From Alphaproteobacteria bacterium (GTDB taxonomy: Bacteria; Pseudomonadota; Alphaproteobacteria; Micropepsales; Micropepsaceae), in contig WGNJ01000002.1 of NCBI GenBank assembly GCA_016124635.1, positions 62,001 to 126,000 on the forward strand: DNA of 64,000 nt, given 5' to 3'. This document shows positions 43,599-51,934 of the stretch, one piece after another. The stretch's first letter is position 1. The number at the start of each line of letters is the position of its first letter. The position numbers were made by a program, and so were the translations under genes. The notes under the pieces are model-generated. The model did not search any database. It was not told the origin of the DNA and saw nothing but the letters and a program-made list of their open reading frames with translations.

Positions 43599-44692
43599 GC
43601 GCCGTCGACACGCCCGTCATCTCAACCGCCGAAGCGCCGGGCTTTTGGCGGCGCCTCATGCGCCAGCGTCCAAGCGCATTCGTTGCGCTCATCTTCCTCG
43701 GTCTGCTCTACGCATCGTTGCCCTTCGCCGATGTGATCGCTCCTTACGCCTCCGACACGCGCAGCAACGACGCGCTCTTCGCGCCGCCGCAGACCATACA
43801 CATCTTTCACGACGGCTCGTTCGTCGGACCTTACGTCTACGGCTACACGTCGACGGTCGACCTCAAGACCTACCAACGCAACTTCACGGTCGACGAGACG
43901 AAGGTTCAGCCGCTGCGCTTCTTTTGCAACGGCGACGCCTACGATCATTGGTTGTTCGGCAAATCGACGACCCATCTCGTCTGCCCAGCGGAGGGCTCAA
44001 CCTTCTATCTGCTGGGCACCGATCGATTGGGTCGCGACATCTTCAGCCGCATTGTCTACGGCGCGCGCATCTCACTGACGATTGGCCTCGTCGGTGTCGC
44101 GCTCAGCTTCTTCCTCGGCTGCCTGCTTGGCGGCCTGGCCGGCTATCTCGGCGGCTGGACCGACGCAGGCGTGCTGCGCGTCATTGAGCTGTTGCGCTCG
44201 CTTCCCGAACTACCGCTTTGGTTGGCATTATCGGCGGCATTGCCTGCGACGTGGTCGCCGGTCTGGGTCTTCTTCGGCATCACGATCATCTTGGGTCTGC
44301 TCGATTGGCCGGGCCTCGCCCGAGCGGTCCGGGCTAAAGTCTTGTCACTGCGCGAAGAGGACTACGTCACGGCGGCTGAGTTGATCGGCGCCTCACGGGT
44401 TCGGATCCTCTTCCGCCACATGTTGCCGAACTTCTCGGGGCACCTGATCTCAAGCGTCACACTCGCTGTGCCCCATATGATCCTGGGTGAGACGGCGCTG
44501 TCCTTCTTGGGGCTCGGTCTACGCCCGCCTGTGACGAGCTGGGGCGTCCTCCTCAACGAGGCGCAGAACATCGGCGCTATCGAGCTCTACCCCTGGCTAT
44601 TGACGCCGCTGGTGCCCGTCGTCCTCGTCGTCCTGGCCTTCAACGTCCTCGGCGACGGCCTGCGAGATGCGGCAGACCCCTACGCCCGTTAG
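43595..44692 (+). CDS. Peptide-type ABC importer, permease 2
   Basis: This is a permease of 365 residues (DppC/YejE type). After the first helix (AFVALIFLGLLYASLPFADVI) comes an unusually long periplasmic segment of about 110 residues with two cysteines (RFFCNGDAYD, HLVCPAEG) before the usual YLLGTDRLGRDIFSRIVYG. The EAA loop is YVTAAELIGASRVRILFRHML, and ETALSFLGLGLRPPVTSWGVLL follows. The long loop is shared with some YejE-like permeases, and the paired cysteines could form a disulfide there. It is the last gene of the putative ten-gene run. Confidence 0.94.
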   Translation: MSAVDTPVISTAEAPGFWRRLMRQRPSAFVALIFLGLLYASLPFADVIAPYASDTRSNDALFAPPQTIHIFHDGSFVGPYVYGYTSTVDLKTYQRNFTVDETKVQPLRFFCNGDAYDHWLFGKSTTHLVCPAEGSTFYLLGTDRLGRDIFSRIVYGARISLTIGLVGVALSFFLGCLLGGLAGYLGGWTDAGVLRVIELLRSLPELPLWLALSAALPATWSPVWVFFGITIILGLLDWPGLARAVRAKVLSLREEDYVTAAELIGASRVRILFRHMLPNFSGHLISSVTLAVPHMILGETALSFLGLGLRPPVTSWGVLLNEAQNIGAIELYPWLLTPLVPVVLVVLAFNVLGDGLRDAADPYAR

Positions 44693-44708
44693 CCCTGTTA
44701 CAAATGGA

Positions 44709-44726
44709 TTCAAACAACTGTTTGAA
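44709..44726. promoter_or_regulatory. Inverted-repeat operator before the MacA-like gene
   Basis: TTCAAACA-AC-TGTTTGAA is a perfect inverted repeat with 8-base arms. Its right arm overlaps the -35 box of the promoter below, so a bound dimer would block RNA polymerase. The form suits a TetR/AcrR-type repressor, but none is encoded nearby. Confidence 0.7.
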
Positions 44727-44750
44727 CGGTCCCTGGCCGATCCCTATATA
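44722..44750 (+). promoter_or_regulatory. Sigma-70-type promoter of the MacA/MacB-like operon
   Basis: TTGAAC (44722-44727) and TATATA (44745-44750) are spaced by 17 bases. Transcription would begin near 44757, giving a leader of about 35 bases before the ATG at 44792. Confidence 0.72.
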
Positions 44751-44791
44751 AGCGCGCGGGGCGCGCGCAAGGCGGATTGTCGGACGACACC

Positions 44792-45994
44792 ATGGCCGAT
44801 GCAGGGACGGGTGCATTTCAAACAAGCGATATTCAGCAGACGCTCGGCGTGGGTCGAGGAAAGACGCCCTGGTGGCGGCGCTGGTGGATGATCGCGGGCG
44901 CGATCGTGATCGCCGCGATCGCCGCCTGGTGGTCGCTGACACCCAAACAAAAGACTGAGTACATCTACGGCAAGGCCGAGATGCAGACGGTGCGCGCCAT
45001 CGTCACCGCGACGGGCACGCTTGCCCCGCTCGAGCAGGTGACCGTCGGCGCGGAGGTCTCCGGCCGCATCGAGTCCGTGCTCGTCGACTTCAACGATCAC
45101 GTGACCAAGGGCCAGATCATCGCCCACATCAACACGGATTCGCTGAAGGCGATAGCCCTGCAAGCGCGAGCCGCGGTCGCGCAAGCGCAAGCAAATCTTC
45201 AGAAGGCGGAGAACGATCTCAAGCGCGCAATCTCGCTGCAGAAGTCGGGATTTGTCTCTACCTCGGCTTACGACACCGCGAAGGCCGCGCGCGACACGGC
45301 CGCAGCCACGCTCAAAAGCGCCAAGGCCCAGTCGGAACAAGCCGAAGCCAATCTTTCGAAAGCCGACATCCGCTCGCCGATCGACGGCATCGTTCTCGAT
45401 CGCAAAGTCGATCCTGGACAAACCGTCGCCGCGAGCTTCCAGACGCCGGAGCTTTTCGTCATCGCCTCCGACTTGACCAAGCTCGAGCTCGACGTCGACA
45501 TCGACGAAGCCGACATCGGCCAGGTTCGCGTCGGACAGAGCGCGACCTTCACCGTCGATGCCTATCCGGCGGCAAGCTTCAGCGCGAAAGTGCGCGAGCT
45601 GCGCAATGCGGCGCGTACCGTGTCCAACGTCGTCACCTATCAGGGCGTTCTTTCGGTCGACAATTCGCAAGGGCTGCTGAAGCCCGGCATGACCGCGACG
45701 GCCGACATAACGACCAAGGTCGTGGAAAACGTGCTGACGATCCCCAACGGCGCGCTTCGCTTTACGCCCGACGCACAAACCTATGCCGGGCCTGGCGCCG
45801 TAAATCCGATCGCGCCCGTCGATCCGATCGCGACCGGCAAGGGCAAGGTTTGGACGGTCGGTGCCGACGGCAAGCCGGTGTCGCGTGACATCACGCTCGG
45901 CGCGAGCGACGGCCGCCGCACACAGGTCACCAGCTCCAACGTGAAGGCCGGGGATCAATTCATCCTCGACGTCGCGCCGCAAAAGACGTCGTAA
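44792..45994 (+). CDS. Periplasmic adaptor subunit, MacA-like (HlyD/MFP family)
   Basis: This is a membrane-fusion protein of 400 residues linking an inner-membrane ABC transporter to an outer-membrane channel. An N-terminal anchor (WWMIAGAIVIAAIAAWWSL) is followed by ATGTLAPLEQVTVGAEVSG (lipoyl half), a coiled-coil hairpin of Ala/Gln/Lys-rich heptads (about residues 110-180), RSPIDGIVLDRKVDPGQTV (second lipoyl half) and a beta-barrel. GMTATADITTKVVENVLTIPNGAL is typical of MacA. The ATG at 44792 is preferred to a TTG fifteen bases upstream. It is the first gene behind the operator-promoter, with the ATPase four bases downstream. Confidence 0.92.
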   Translation: MADAGTGAFQTSDIQQTLGVGRGKTPWWRRWWMIAGAIVIAAIAAWWSLTPKQKTEYIYGKAEMQTVRAIVTATGTLAPLEQVTVGAEVSGRIESVLVDFNDHVTKGQIIAHINTDSLKAIALQARAAVAQAQANLQKAENDLKRAISLQKSGFVSTSAYDTAKAARDTAAATLKSAKAQSEQAEANLSKADIRSPIDGIVLDRKVDPGQTVAASFQTPELFVIASDLTKLELDVDIDEADIGQVRVGQSATFTVDAYPAASFSAKVRELRNAARTVSNVVTYQGVLSVDNSQGLLKPGMTATADITTKVVENVLTIPNGALRFTPDAQTYAGPGAVNPIAPVDPIATGKGKVWTVGADGKPVSRDITLGASDGRRTQVTSSNVKAGDQFILDVAPQKTS

Positions 45995-45998
45995 GCCG

Positions 45999-46709
45999 AT
46001 GGCGCAAGAACCGCTCATCCGCTTCGAGCGCGTCAGCAAGATCTACGGCAAGGGCGAAACGGAAGTCCGTGCCTTGGACGGGATCAATCTGCGCATCGAC
46101 GACGGCGAGTTCGTCGCAATCATGGGTCCGTCGGGCTCGGGCAAGTCGACCGCCATGAACATTCTTGGCTGCCTCGATACGCCGACGCGCGGTAAGTATT
46201 TCTTCCGCGGTGTCGATGTCGGCGGCCTCGATCGCACGCAGCGTGCATTACTCCGCCGCCACTACATCGGCTTCGTTTTCCAAGGCTTTAATCTGCTGAA
46301 GCGCACGACGGCGCGCGAGAACCTCGAGTTGCCATTGATCTACCGGGGCGAACCGGCCGCCGAGCGGCGCAAGAAGGCGCTCCATGCGCTTGATCTCGTC
46401 GGTCTCGCAAACCGCGCCGATCACACCTCTTCCGAACTCTCCGGCGGTCAACAACAGCGCGTCGCCATTGCGCGAGCACTCGTTACCGATCCGGCCGTCG
46501 TCTTCGCGGACGAGCCGACCGGCAACCTCGATACCGCCCGCAGTCACGATCTTATGAAGCTCCTGCAGTCGCTCAACCGCGACCGCGGTATCACCATCGT
46601 TCTCGTGACGCACGAAGAGGACATCGCCGCCTACGCCAAGCGCCAGGTGCGATTCCGCGACGGACACATCGCCTCCGACACGCTGACCGATCGGAGCGCC
46701 GCACAATGA
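45999..46709 (+). CDS. ABC transporter ATPase, MacB/LolD type
   Basis: This is an ATPase of 236 residues with an intact set of motifs: MGPSGSGKSTAMNILGCLD (Walker A), ELSGGQQQRVAIARALV (signature), VVFADEPTGNLDTARS (Walker B), and VTHEEDIAAYAKRQVRFRDG at the switch His. In E. coli the MacB ATPase is fused to its permease; here the two are separate genes with an ATGA overlap. It powers the mechanotransmission cycle of the MacA/MacB pump. Confidence 0.95.
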   Translation: MAQEPLIRFERVSKIYGKGETEVRALDGINLRIDDGEFVAIMGPSGSGKSTAMNILGCLDTPTRGKYFFRGVDVGGLDRTQRALLRRHYIGFVFQGFNLLKRTTARENLELPLIYRGEPAAERRKKALHALDLVGLANRADHTSSELSGGQQQRVAIARALVTDPAVVFADEPTGNLDTARSHDLMKLLQSLNRDRGITIVLVTHEEDIAAYAKRQVRFRDGHIASDTLTDRSAAQ

Positions 46710-47911
46710 TCTGGACCACGCTGCAACTTGCATGGCGTGAGCTTCGGGCCAACTTCCTGCGCTCGATCTTGACGACGCTCGGCATCATCGTCGGTGTTGC
46801 CGCTGTCGTGATCGTGGTGACGCTGGGCCAGGGCTTGACGCTCAAGGTCACCTCCGACATCTCCGCTATGGGCCGCAACATGCTGTTCGTGCTGCCGTTC
46901 GTGCAGCAACGTGCCGGGCCGGCGACGCCGCAAACGCCATTCAAGATTGCCGACGCGGACGCGATCAAGCGCGAGATCGTTGGCGTCGCCGCGGTTGCCC
47001 CCGCTGCAACGAAGCAGGTCAAGGCCGTCTACGGCGCCAACAATTGGAGCGTCACCGTTACCGGCACGACAAACGACTTCTTCATCGTTCGCGATTGGGG
47101 CGTGGCTGAGGGCCGCATGTTCACCGAAAGTGAGCTTCGCGGCGGCCGCCCGGTTTGCATCTTGGGCGTCACGACGAAGAAGCAGCTTTTCGGCAGTCAG
47201 AACCCCTTGGGTGCCAAGATTCGCGTCTCGACGACGGCCTGTGAAGTGATCGGCCTGCTTGCCGAGAAGGGCCAGTCGACATTCGGCCAAGACCAGGACG
47301 ACACGATCCTCATGCCGATCGCCGCCGTGCAACGCAGGCTAACCGGCAGCGACGACGTCCAGCAGATCTTCGTTTCTGCCGCCAGCGCGCAGCAAATTCA
47401 TTCCGTACAAAGCTCGATTGAGGCGCTCATGCGCGAGCGCCGCCGCATCCGTGCCGGCGAGCAGGAAAATTTCCTTATTCGCGACATCCAGTCGATATCG
47501 AGCCTCGTGCAATCGACGACGACCCTGCTCACCGCGGGCCTTTCGGCGGTCGCCGCGATCAGCTTGCTCGTTGGCGGCATCGGCATCATGAACATCATGC
47601 TCGTCTCCGTCACCGAACGGACCCGCGAAATCGGCATCCGCCTCGCCATCGGCGCGCTCGAGCGCGATGTGCTGCTCCAGTTCTTGATCGAAGCCGTTCT
47701 CCTCTCCTGCATCGGAGGACTTATCGGCGCGCTTCTGGGACTCGGCACCTCAGCGTTGATCGCCTACGCCATCGGCGTCCCGTTCGTCTTGAGCCCCTGG
47801 GTGGTCGTCGTCTCGTTCGTCTTCTCCGCGGCGGTCGGCATCGTCTTCGGCTTTTTCCCCGCGCGCCGAGCAGCCGGTCTCGATCCGATCGAAGCGCTCC
47901 GTTACGAATAG
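46706..47911 (+). CDS. ABC transporter permease, MacB/FtsX family
   Basis: This is a permease of 401 residues with four helices. The first is LRSILTTLGIIVGVAAVVIVVTL, typical of MacB_PCD/FtsX proteins. A periplasmic domain of about 230 residues follows (FTESELRGGRPVCILGV, then NPLGAKIRV). The C-terminal helices include LLVGGIGIMNIMLVSVTERT and VVSFVFSAAVGIVFGFFPA. With the adaptor and ATPase it forms a tripartite pump for macrolides, peptides or lipids. The outer-membrane channel is not in the window. Confidence 0.94.
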   Translation: MIWTTLQLAWRELRANFLRSILTTLGIIVGVAAVVIVVTLGQGLTLKVTSDISAMGRNMLFVLPFVQQRAGPATPQTPFKIADADAIKREIVGVAAVAPAATKQVKAVYGANNWSVTVTGTTNDFFIVRDWGVAEGRMFTESELRGGRPVCILGVTTKKQLFGSQNPLGAKIRVSTTACEVIGLLAEKGQSTFGQDQDDTILMPIAAVQRRLTGSDDVQQIFVSAASAQQIHSVQSSIEALMRERRRIRAGEQENFLIRDIQSISSLVQSTTTLLTAGLSAVAAISLLVGGIGIMNIMLVSVTERTREIGIRLAIGALERDVLLQFLIEAVLLSCIGGLIGALLGLGTSALIAYAIGVPFVLSPWVVVVSFVFSAAVGIVFGFFPARRAAGLDPIEALRYE

Positions 47912-48004
47912 CGCGCGCCAGCGTAGTTAATTGCACGCGCAGCCTAGCTGCCGACCTCACTCGTGGTAAGGTTCGTCGTCGCTCTCGGATATCGGGAGGT
48001 TTCG

Positions 48005-48358
48005 ATGCAAAGGATGGCTGTCGTCACGACTTCCGTGCTTGCGCTGGCAATTGCAACGGCGCACGCCGCGACGATCAAGTTTCGCTGCACTGTGAAGAGC
48101 ACGCCGAAATCTGAATCAGAGGAATACATCGTCGACACCGATGCCGGCACGGTCACCGTCGTGCTGCACGGTATCCGCGGCAACGTACTCAACTCCAGGA
48201 CTCACGACGCGAAGATTTCGCCCGACGCGATCGAATGGACCGTCGAGACGGCAGGCGACCTAAGCTGGACGCTGCGTTACGATCGCGCGGCCAAAACACT
48301 GACCTCTTCGAACAGTCACGGCGAAAGCTTCAAGGAGACCTGCAAGGTCGCGTCCTGA
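48005..48358 (+). CDS. Hypothetical small secreted protein
   Basis: This is a protein of 117 residues with a signal peptide (MAVVTTSVLALAIATAHAA). The mature part, about 95 residues, is predicted mostly beta: IKFRCTVKSTPKSESEEYIV, then AGTVTVVLHGIRGN and LSWTLRYDRAAKTLTSS. Two cysteines, one near each end (FRC, ETCKVAS), could form a disulfide. The ATG at 48005 is preferred to an upstream GTG that would put 14 residues before the signal. No family is recognised. It stands 93 bases after the MacB-like permease on the same strand. Confidence 0.6.
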   Translation: MQRMAVVTTSVLALAIATAHAATIKFRCTVKSTPKSESEEYIVDTDAGTVTVVLHGIRGNVLNSRTHDAKISPDAIEWTVETAGDLSWTLRYDRAAKTLTSSNSHGESFKETCKVAS

Positions 48359-48384
48359 AGGACGCGACCACGCGGTTACACGGG

Positions 48385-49368
48385 TCAGTGCGGCACTGCC
48401 GGCGGGGCGGGCGGAGCCGGAGGGACAGGCGGTTGCGTCCCGGCCGCAGTCGATTGCCCATGATCCATCACTTCGAAGCTTCCCGATCCCGCAACTTCTT
48501 GATGAAGCTGCCCGGAGTACGAGCGCACCTTCACGCTGCCCGAACCGAAAATCGAAATGCTTGGATCGACGGCATGGCCGTTGAACACCACGTCGCCCGA
48601 ACCGGCGATCTCAGCCTTAAGAGGCGTGGCGCGCCCACCATTGACGTAGACGCTGCCTGAACCCGCGATCTCCACGCTGAGCGGACCGTTGATCGACGCG
48701 ACCCGAATGTCTCCGGAGCCCGCGACCTCACTATGCAAGCCCCCGGCGATCGATCCGACATTGACGTCGCCACCGCCCGCGATCTCAACGTGCGCGGATC
48801 CCGCGGATGCAACTTCAAGCTTGCCGCTGCCCGCGATTTCCACGTCCAGCGCTTGTTGCACAGCGCCGATCTGAATCTTTCCCGAGCCGCCGACGGAAAC
48901 ACGCGCGATAGTGACGCGACCGAAGTGCGCATCGAGCGCCGCGCCTTGCAGCGACAGCGGCGCATCGAGATCGCCCGCCGTGATACGACCGACCATGTCC
49001 TCGATTTCGACAGGCGTGCCGAGCGGGGCAGTGATGTGGACCTGGAGGTCCGCGACCGCCGACTCCTCATGCCATTTGTTGAACAGGTTCCATGGAAACC
49101 AAGCGTCACCTGTCGGGCTATCGGCAAGGTGCACGTAGACCTCATCGCCGGCGATCGCACGCACTTCGAGGCGCTTGAGGACCTCAGGTTTCCCGTTCGC
49201 CACAACATGGATCGGAGCGCCCGATGGCGCGTTGTCGAACGTCACCTGGGCCACAAGGCCGTCGAGGTGAATCTTCTTGGTTGTGAAGTTCTGATCGACT
49301 GGGCCGCCCGCCCAGGCCTGCAGCGCGCCCGCAAGCACAAACAAGGAAACAGCGCCAAAGGTCCTCAT
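48385..49368 (-). CDS. Secreted DUF2807 (GIN-domain) beta-solenoid-like protein
   Basis: This is a protein of 327 residues with a signal peptide (MRTFGAVSLFVLAGALQAWA). From about residue 150 to 300 it carries some eight short repeats of 17-21 residues built on the theme EIAGSGDV or EVAGSGDI, the pattern of the putative auto-transporter adhesin head GIN domain (DUF2807). The N-terminal part has VAQVTFDNAPSGAPIHV and RITAGDLDAPLSLQGAALD. A Pro/Ala-rich tail (PPVPPAPPAPPAVPH) closes it. It is probably periplasmic or cell-surface; the role is unknown. Confidence 0.85.
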   Translation of the reverse strand: MRTFGAVSLFVLAGALQAWAGGPVDQNFTTKKIHLDGLVAQVTFDNAPSGAPIHVVANGKPEVLKRLEVRAIAGDEVYVHLADSPTGDAWFPWNLFNKWHEESAVADLQVHITAPLGTPVEIEDMVGRITAGDLDAPLSLQGAALDAHFGRVTIARVSVGGSGKIQIGAVQQALDVEIAGSGKLEVASAGSAHVEIAGGGDVNVGSIAGGLHSEVAGSGDIRVASINGPLSVEIAGSGSVYVNGGRATPLKAEIAGSGDVVFNGHAVDPSISIFGSGSVKVRSYSGQLHQEVAGSGSFEVMDHGQSTAAGTQPPVPPAPPAPPAVPH

Positions 49369-49487
49369 ATCTGCACTCCAGTGAATGAAGGCTCATAATG
49401 TGAAGTGAACAATAGCGGCGAACGCGGGGATTGGCAACGGGATCGCCAGCCAGCCCGCCCTCAGCAAAATCAAAAGGTTAACGGCGA

Positions 49488-49871
49488 TTAACTCCCGCGC
49501 ACGAGGTTCGTGAGTGCGGCGGTTTGTCCCGAGTCGAGGTACTCGTCGAGCCGACTGATCCGCCCGTCTTTGACCTCGACGACGATGCAGGCGGGCATCG
49601 AGAACGGCCCGTTCGCGGTGTCCGCTTCAAGAACGTGCTGCTGCAAGAAGCCCCCCGGAATGGCGACGCGGCGCTTCACGCGGTAGTGCCGATTGCTGAG
49701 ATTTCGCGTGACCCAGGTGAGCACGCGCACGTTCTCTTCGACAGTCTGCTCTTTCTGATCGTTGTTGTGCCAGATGACGGCGTCAGGCGCGTAGATCGCC
49801 TTAATGCATTCGACGTCGCCGGCTTCGATCGCCCGGAAGAAGCGCTCGGCAACCTCAAGCGCATCGCTCAT
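49488..49871 (-). CDS. SnoaL-like / NTF2-fold protein
   Basis: This is a protein of 127 residues of the NTF2-like fold. ALEVAERFFRAIEAGDVECIKAIYAPDAV is the typical three-helix start of SnoaL-like domains, VIWHNNDQKEQTVEENVRVL the pocket region, and VVEVKDGRISRLDEYLDSGQ the closing strands. Such proteins are isomerases, hydrolases or ligand binders, and this one cannot be placed. Its ATG overlaps the stop codon of the response-regulator gene (ATGA), so the two are co-translated. Confidence 0.87.
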   Translation of the reverse strand: MSDALEVAERFFRAIEAGDVECIKAIYAPDAVIWHNNDQKEQTVEENVRVLTWVTRNLSNRHYRVKRRVAIPGGFLQQHVLEADTANGPFSMPACIVVEVKDGRISRLDEYLDSGQTAALTNLVRGS

Positions 49872-50554
49872 GGAATGAGCCTGTAGCCGCCGCTTTCGGT
49901 AACGAGCAGCTTGGCGTGCGCCGGATCCCTCTCGATCTTCTGCCGCAACCGATAGATGTGCGTCTCGAGCGTATGCGTCGTCACGGCCGGGTTATAGCCC
50001 CACACTTCGTGAAGCAGCACGTCGCGGCCGACCACTTTATCGCCCGCCCTATAGAGAAATTTGAGGATCGACGTCTCTTTCTCGGTCAGCCGAACTTTGG
50101 TGTTCTGCGGGCCGGAAAGCAGCTTCGCCGAAGGCCGGAACGTATACGGCCCGATCTTGAAGACCGCGTCCTCGCTCTGCGCATGATTGCGCAAATGCGC
50201 GCGAATCCGGGCTAGCAGAACGTTGAATTTGAACGGCTTGGTCACATAGTCGTTCGCACCGGCTTCGAGGCCGAGGATCTGGTCCGCCTCGCCATCGTTG
50301 GCAGTCAGCATGATGATCGGGCAGCGCACATTGGCCTTACGCATGAGACGGCAAACCTCACGCCCGTCGAGATCCGGCAGGCCGACGTCGAGGATCACCA
50401 CATCCGGCATTTCGGTCTTCGCTTTTTCGAGGCCGGACGCGCCGGTCGCGGCTTCCGTAACGGCGAATTCACCCTGCAGGTCCAGCTGCTCTTTCAGCGA
50501 CTCGCGCAAAGGCGTGTCGTCGTCGACCAAAAGCACGCGTTTGGAAGTCGTCAT
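49868..50554 (-). CDS. OmpR/PhoB-family response regulator
   Basis: This is a two-component regulator of 228 residues. The receiver domain has VLLVDDDTPLRESL (acidic pocket), VVILDVGLPDLDGREV (phosphoacceptor Asp near 55), IIMLTAND (Thr) and DYVTKPFKFNVL (Lys). The C-terminal winged helix has VRLTEKETSILKFLYR and TTHTLETHIYRLRQKIE (recognition helix), then LLVTESGGYRLIP. No sensor kinase is adjacent. It is divergent from ribA across 90 bases, so it may control ribA, its own gene, or both. Confidence 0.94.
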   Translation of the reverse strand: MTTSKRVLLVDDDTPLRESLKEQLDLQGEFAVTEAATGASGLEKAKTEMPDVVILDVGLPDLDGREVCRLMRKANVRCPIIMLTANDGEADQILGLEAGANDYVTKPFKFNVLLARIRAHLRNHAQSEDAVFKIGPYTFRPSAKLLSGPQNTKVRLTEKETSILKFLYRAGDKVVGRDVLLHEVWGYNPAVTTHTLETHIYRLRQKIERDPAHAKLLVTESGGYRLIP

Positions 50555-50644
50555 GCGGGGGCTTTCTCTGAAGTCAAATCACTTGCGGGGTCTTGGGCCT
50601 AAGCTATAGCAAATTCACGGACGCAAGGGAGAGTCCAGCCAACG

Positions 50645-51820
50645 ATGGCGCCGAAGCCGAAACCGCGCAGTCGTCCCAAACGGACCGCAAAACGGCCCGC
50701 CGCGAGGCGATCGCTGCCGCACATCGACTTGAGCCTCGTCGCTGCTGAGCGCGCTGCGGGAGACCTGCGCCGCGGTCTTCCCGTGGTTATCGTGCCGCCA
50801 CGCGGTCGTCCGTCGCTAATCGCCGCCGCGGAACTTGCGAATGCCTCTCTCATTGCCGCGCTCACCGCGTGGGCAAAGCATAGACCGCACGTGCTCCTAA
50901 CTCACAATCGCGCGAGGACGCTGAAAATTCGGCTCTATACGGACGAAGTGGTCGCGGTGCCATTACCGGCCGACGATGCCGTGCGTGCGGCGCAAGTCCT
51001 CGCGGATCCGACGCGGGACATGCGTGATCCGCTGCTCGGACCTTGGAGCGCGGAGCGCAAAGCACTCTCGCCAGTTGCGCGCGAAGGCATTCGCCTTGCC
51101 AAGATTGCCGGATTGTTGCCCGCCGTGCTTGAAGCTTCGATCGACGCGCGCACCGCCGTCGCTGTCGCAAAGGCCGAAGGCCTAATCGCCGTCAAAGCGG
51201 AGGACATCGCGAATTACGACGGACACATTGCAACGACGCTATCGCCCGTCGCGCACGCCAAGCTTCCGCTCGCCGATGCGCCCAACTCGCGTATCGTCGC
51301 CTACCGCCCGGCAAGCGGCGGCAACGAACATCTAGCCCTTATCGTCGGCGAACCCGAACCGCCGGGCCCGGTGCTGGTGCGACTGCATTCCGAATGTCTC
51401 ACCGGCGATCTCCTAGGCTCTCTCAAATGCGATTGCGGCGACCAGCTTCGCGGCGCGATCAAAGCCATCGGTCAAAACGGCGCCGGCGTGTTGCTGTATC
51501 TGGCGCAGGAGGGTCGGGGCATCGGTCTCATCAACAAACTCAAGGCCTATGAACTGCAAGATCAAGGCTTCGACACCATCCAAGCAAACGAGCGCTTGGG
51601 CTTCGAGGCCGACGAACGCGTGTTTGCAGCTGCGGCCGAAATGCTGAAGCACATGGGCTTCACCAAAGTTCGTCTCCTCACCAACAACCCCGACAAGGTC
51701 GGCGCGCTGACCCGCTACGGCATAGAAGTCGTCGAGCGCGTGCCGCACATCTTCCCCGCCAATCCGCACAACGAGGCGTATCTGGCGACGAAGAAGGCAA
51801 AGGCGGGCCACGCACTCTGA
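50645..51820 (+). CDS. ribA: GTP cyclohydrolase II with degenerate N-terminal domain
   Basis: RibA opens GTP to the first riboflavin precursor. It is 391 residues. The C-terminal half is a full GTP cyclohydrolase II: SECLTGDLLGSLKCDCGDQL supplies the three zinc cysteines, YLAQEGRGIGLINKLKAY the catalytic Glu/Arg region, DTIQANERLGFEADER, and LLTNNPDKVGALTRYGI. The N-terminal 190 residues (AERAAGDLRRGLPVVIVPP and onward) have the position and faint shape of a DHBP synthase domain but lack its acidic active-site motif, so that part is probably inactive. AAGGGAGAG lies upstream of the ATG as a ribosome site. Confidence 0.94.
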   Translation: MAPKPKPRSRPKRTAKRPAARRSLPHIDLSLVAAERAAGDLRRGLPVVIVPPRGRPSLIAAAELANASLIAALTAWAKHRPHVLLTHNRARTLKIRLYTDEVVAVPLPADDAVRAAQVLADPTRDMRDPLLGPWSAERKALSPVAREGIRLAKIAGLLPAVLEASIDARTAVAVAKAEGLIAVKAEDIANYDGHIATTLSPVAHAKLPLADAPNSRIVAYRPASGGNEHLALIVGEPEPPGPVLVRLHSECLTGDLLGSLKCDCGDQLRGAIKAIGQNGAGVLLYLAQEGRGIGLINKLKAYELQDQGFDTIQANERLGFEADERVFAAAAEMLKHMGFTKVRLLTNNPDKVGALTRYGIEVVERVPHIFPANPHNEAYLATKKAKAGHAL

Positions 51821-51934
51821 AGCGCGTCTGCTCTCCAGCTCGGCAAATTTTGCCGCCGCGCGATCGTCATCCCGACCAAAAGCCGCTGATTCTCCGGCTT
51901 TCAAAGATGGCGCGGGGTTTGCGGTACGCCGCTC

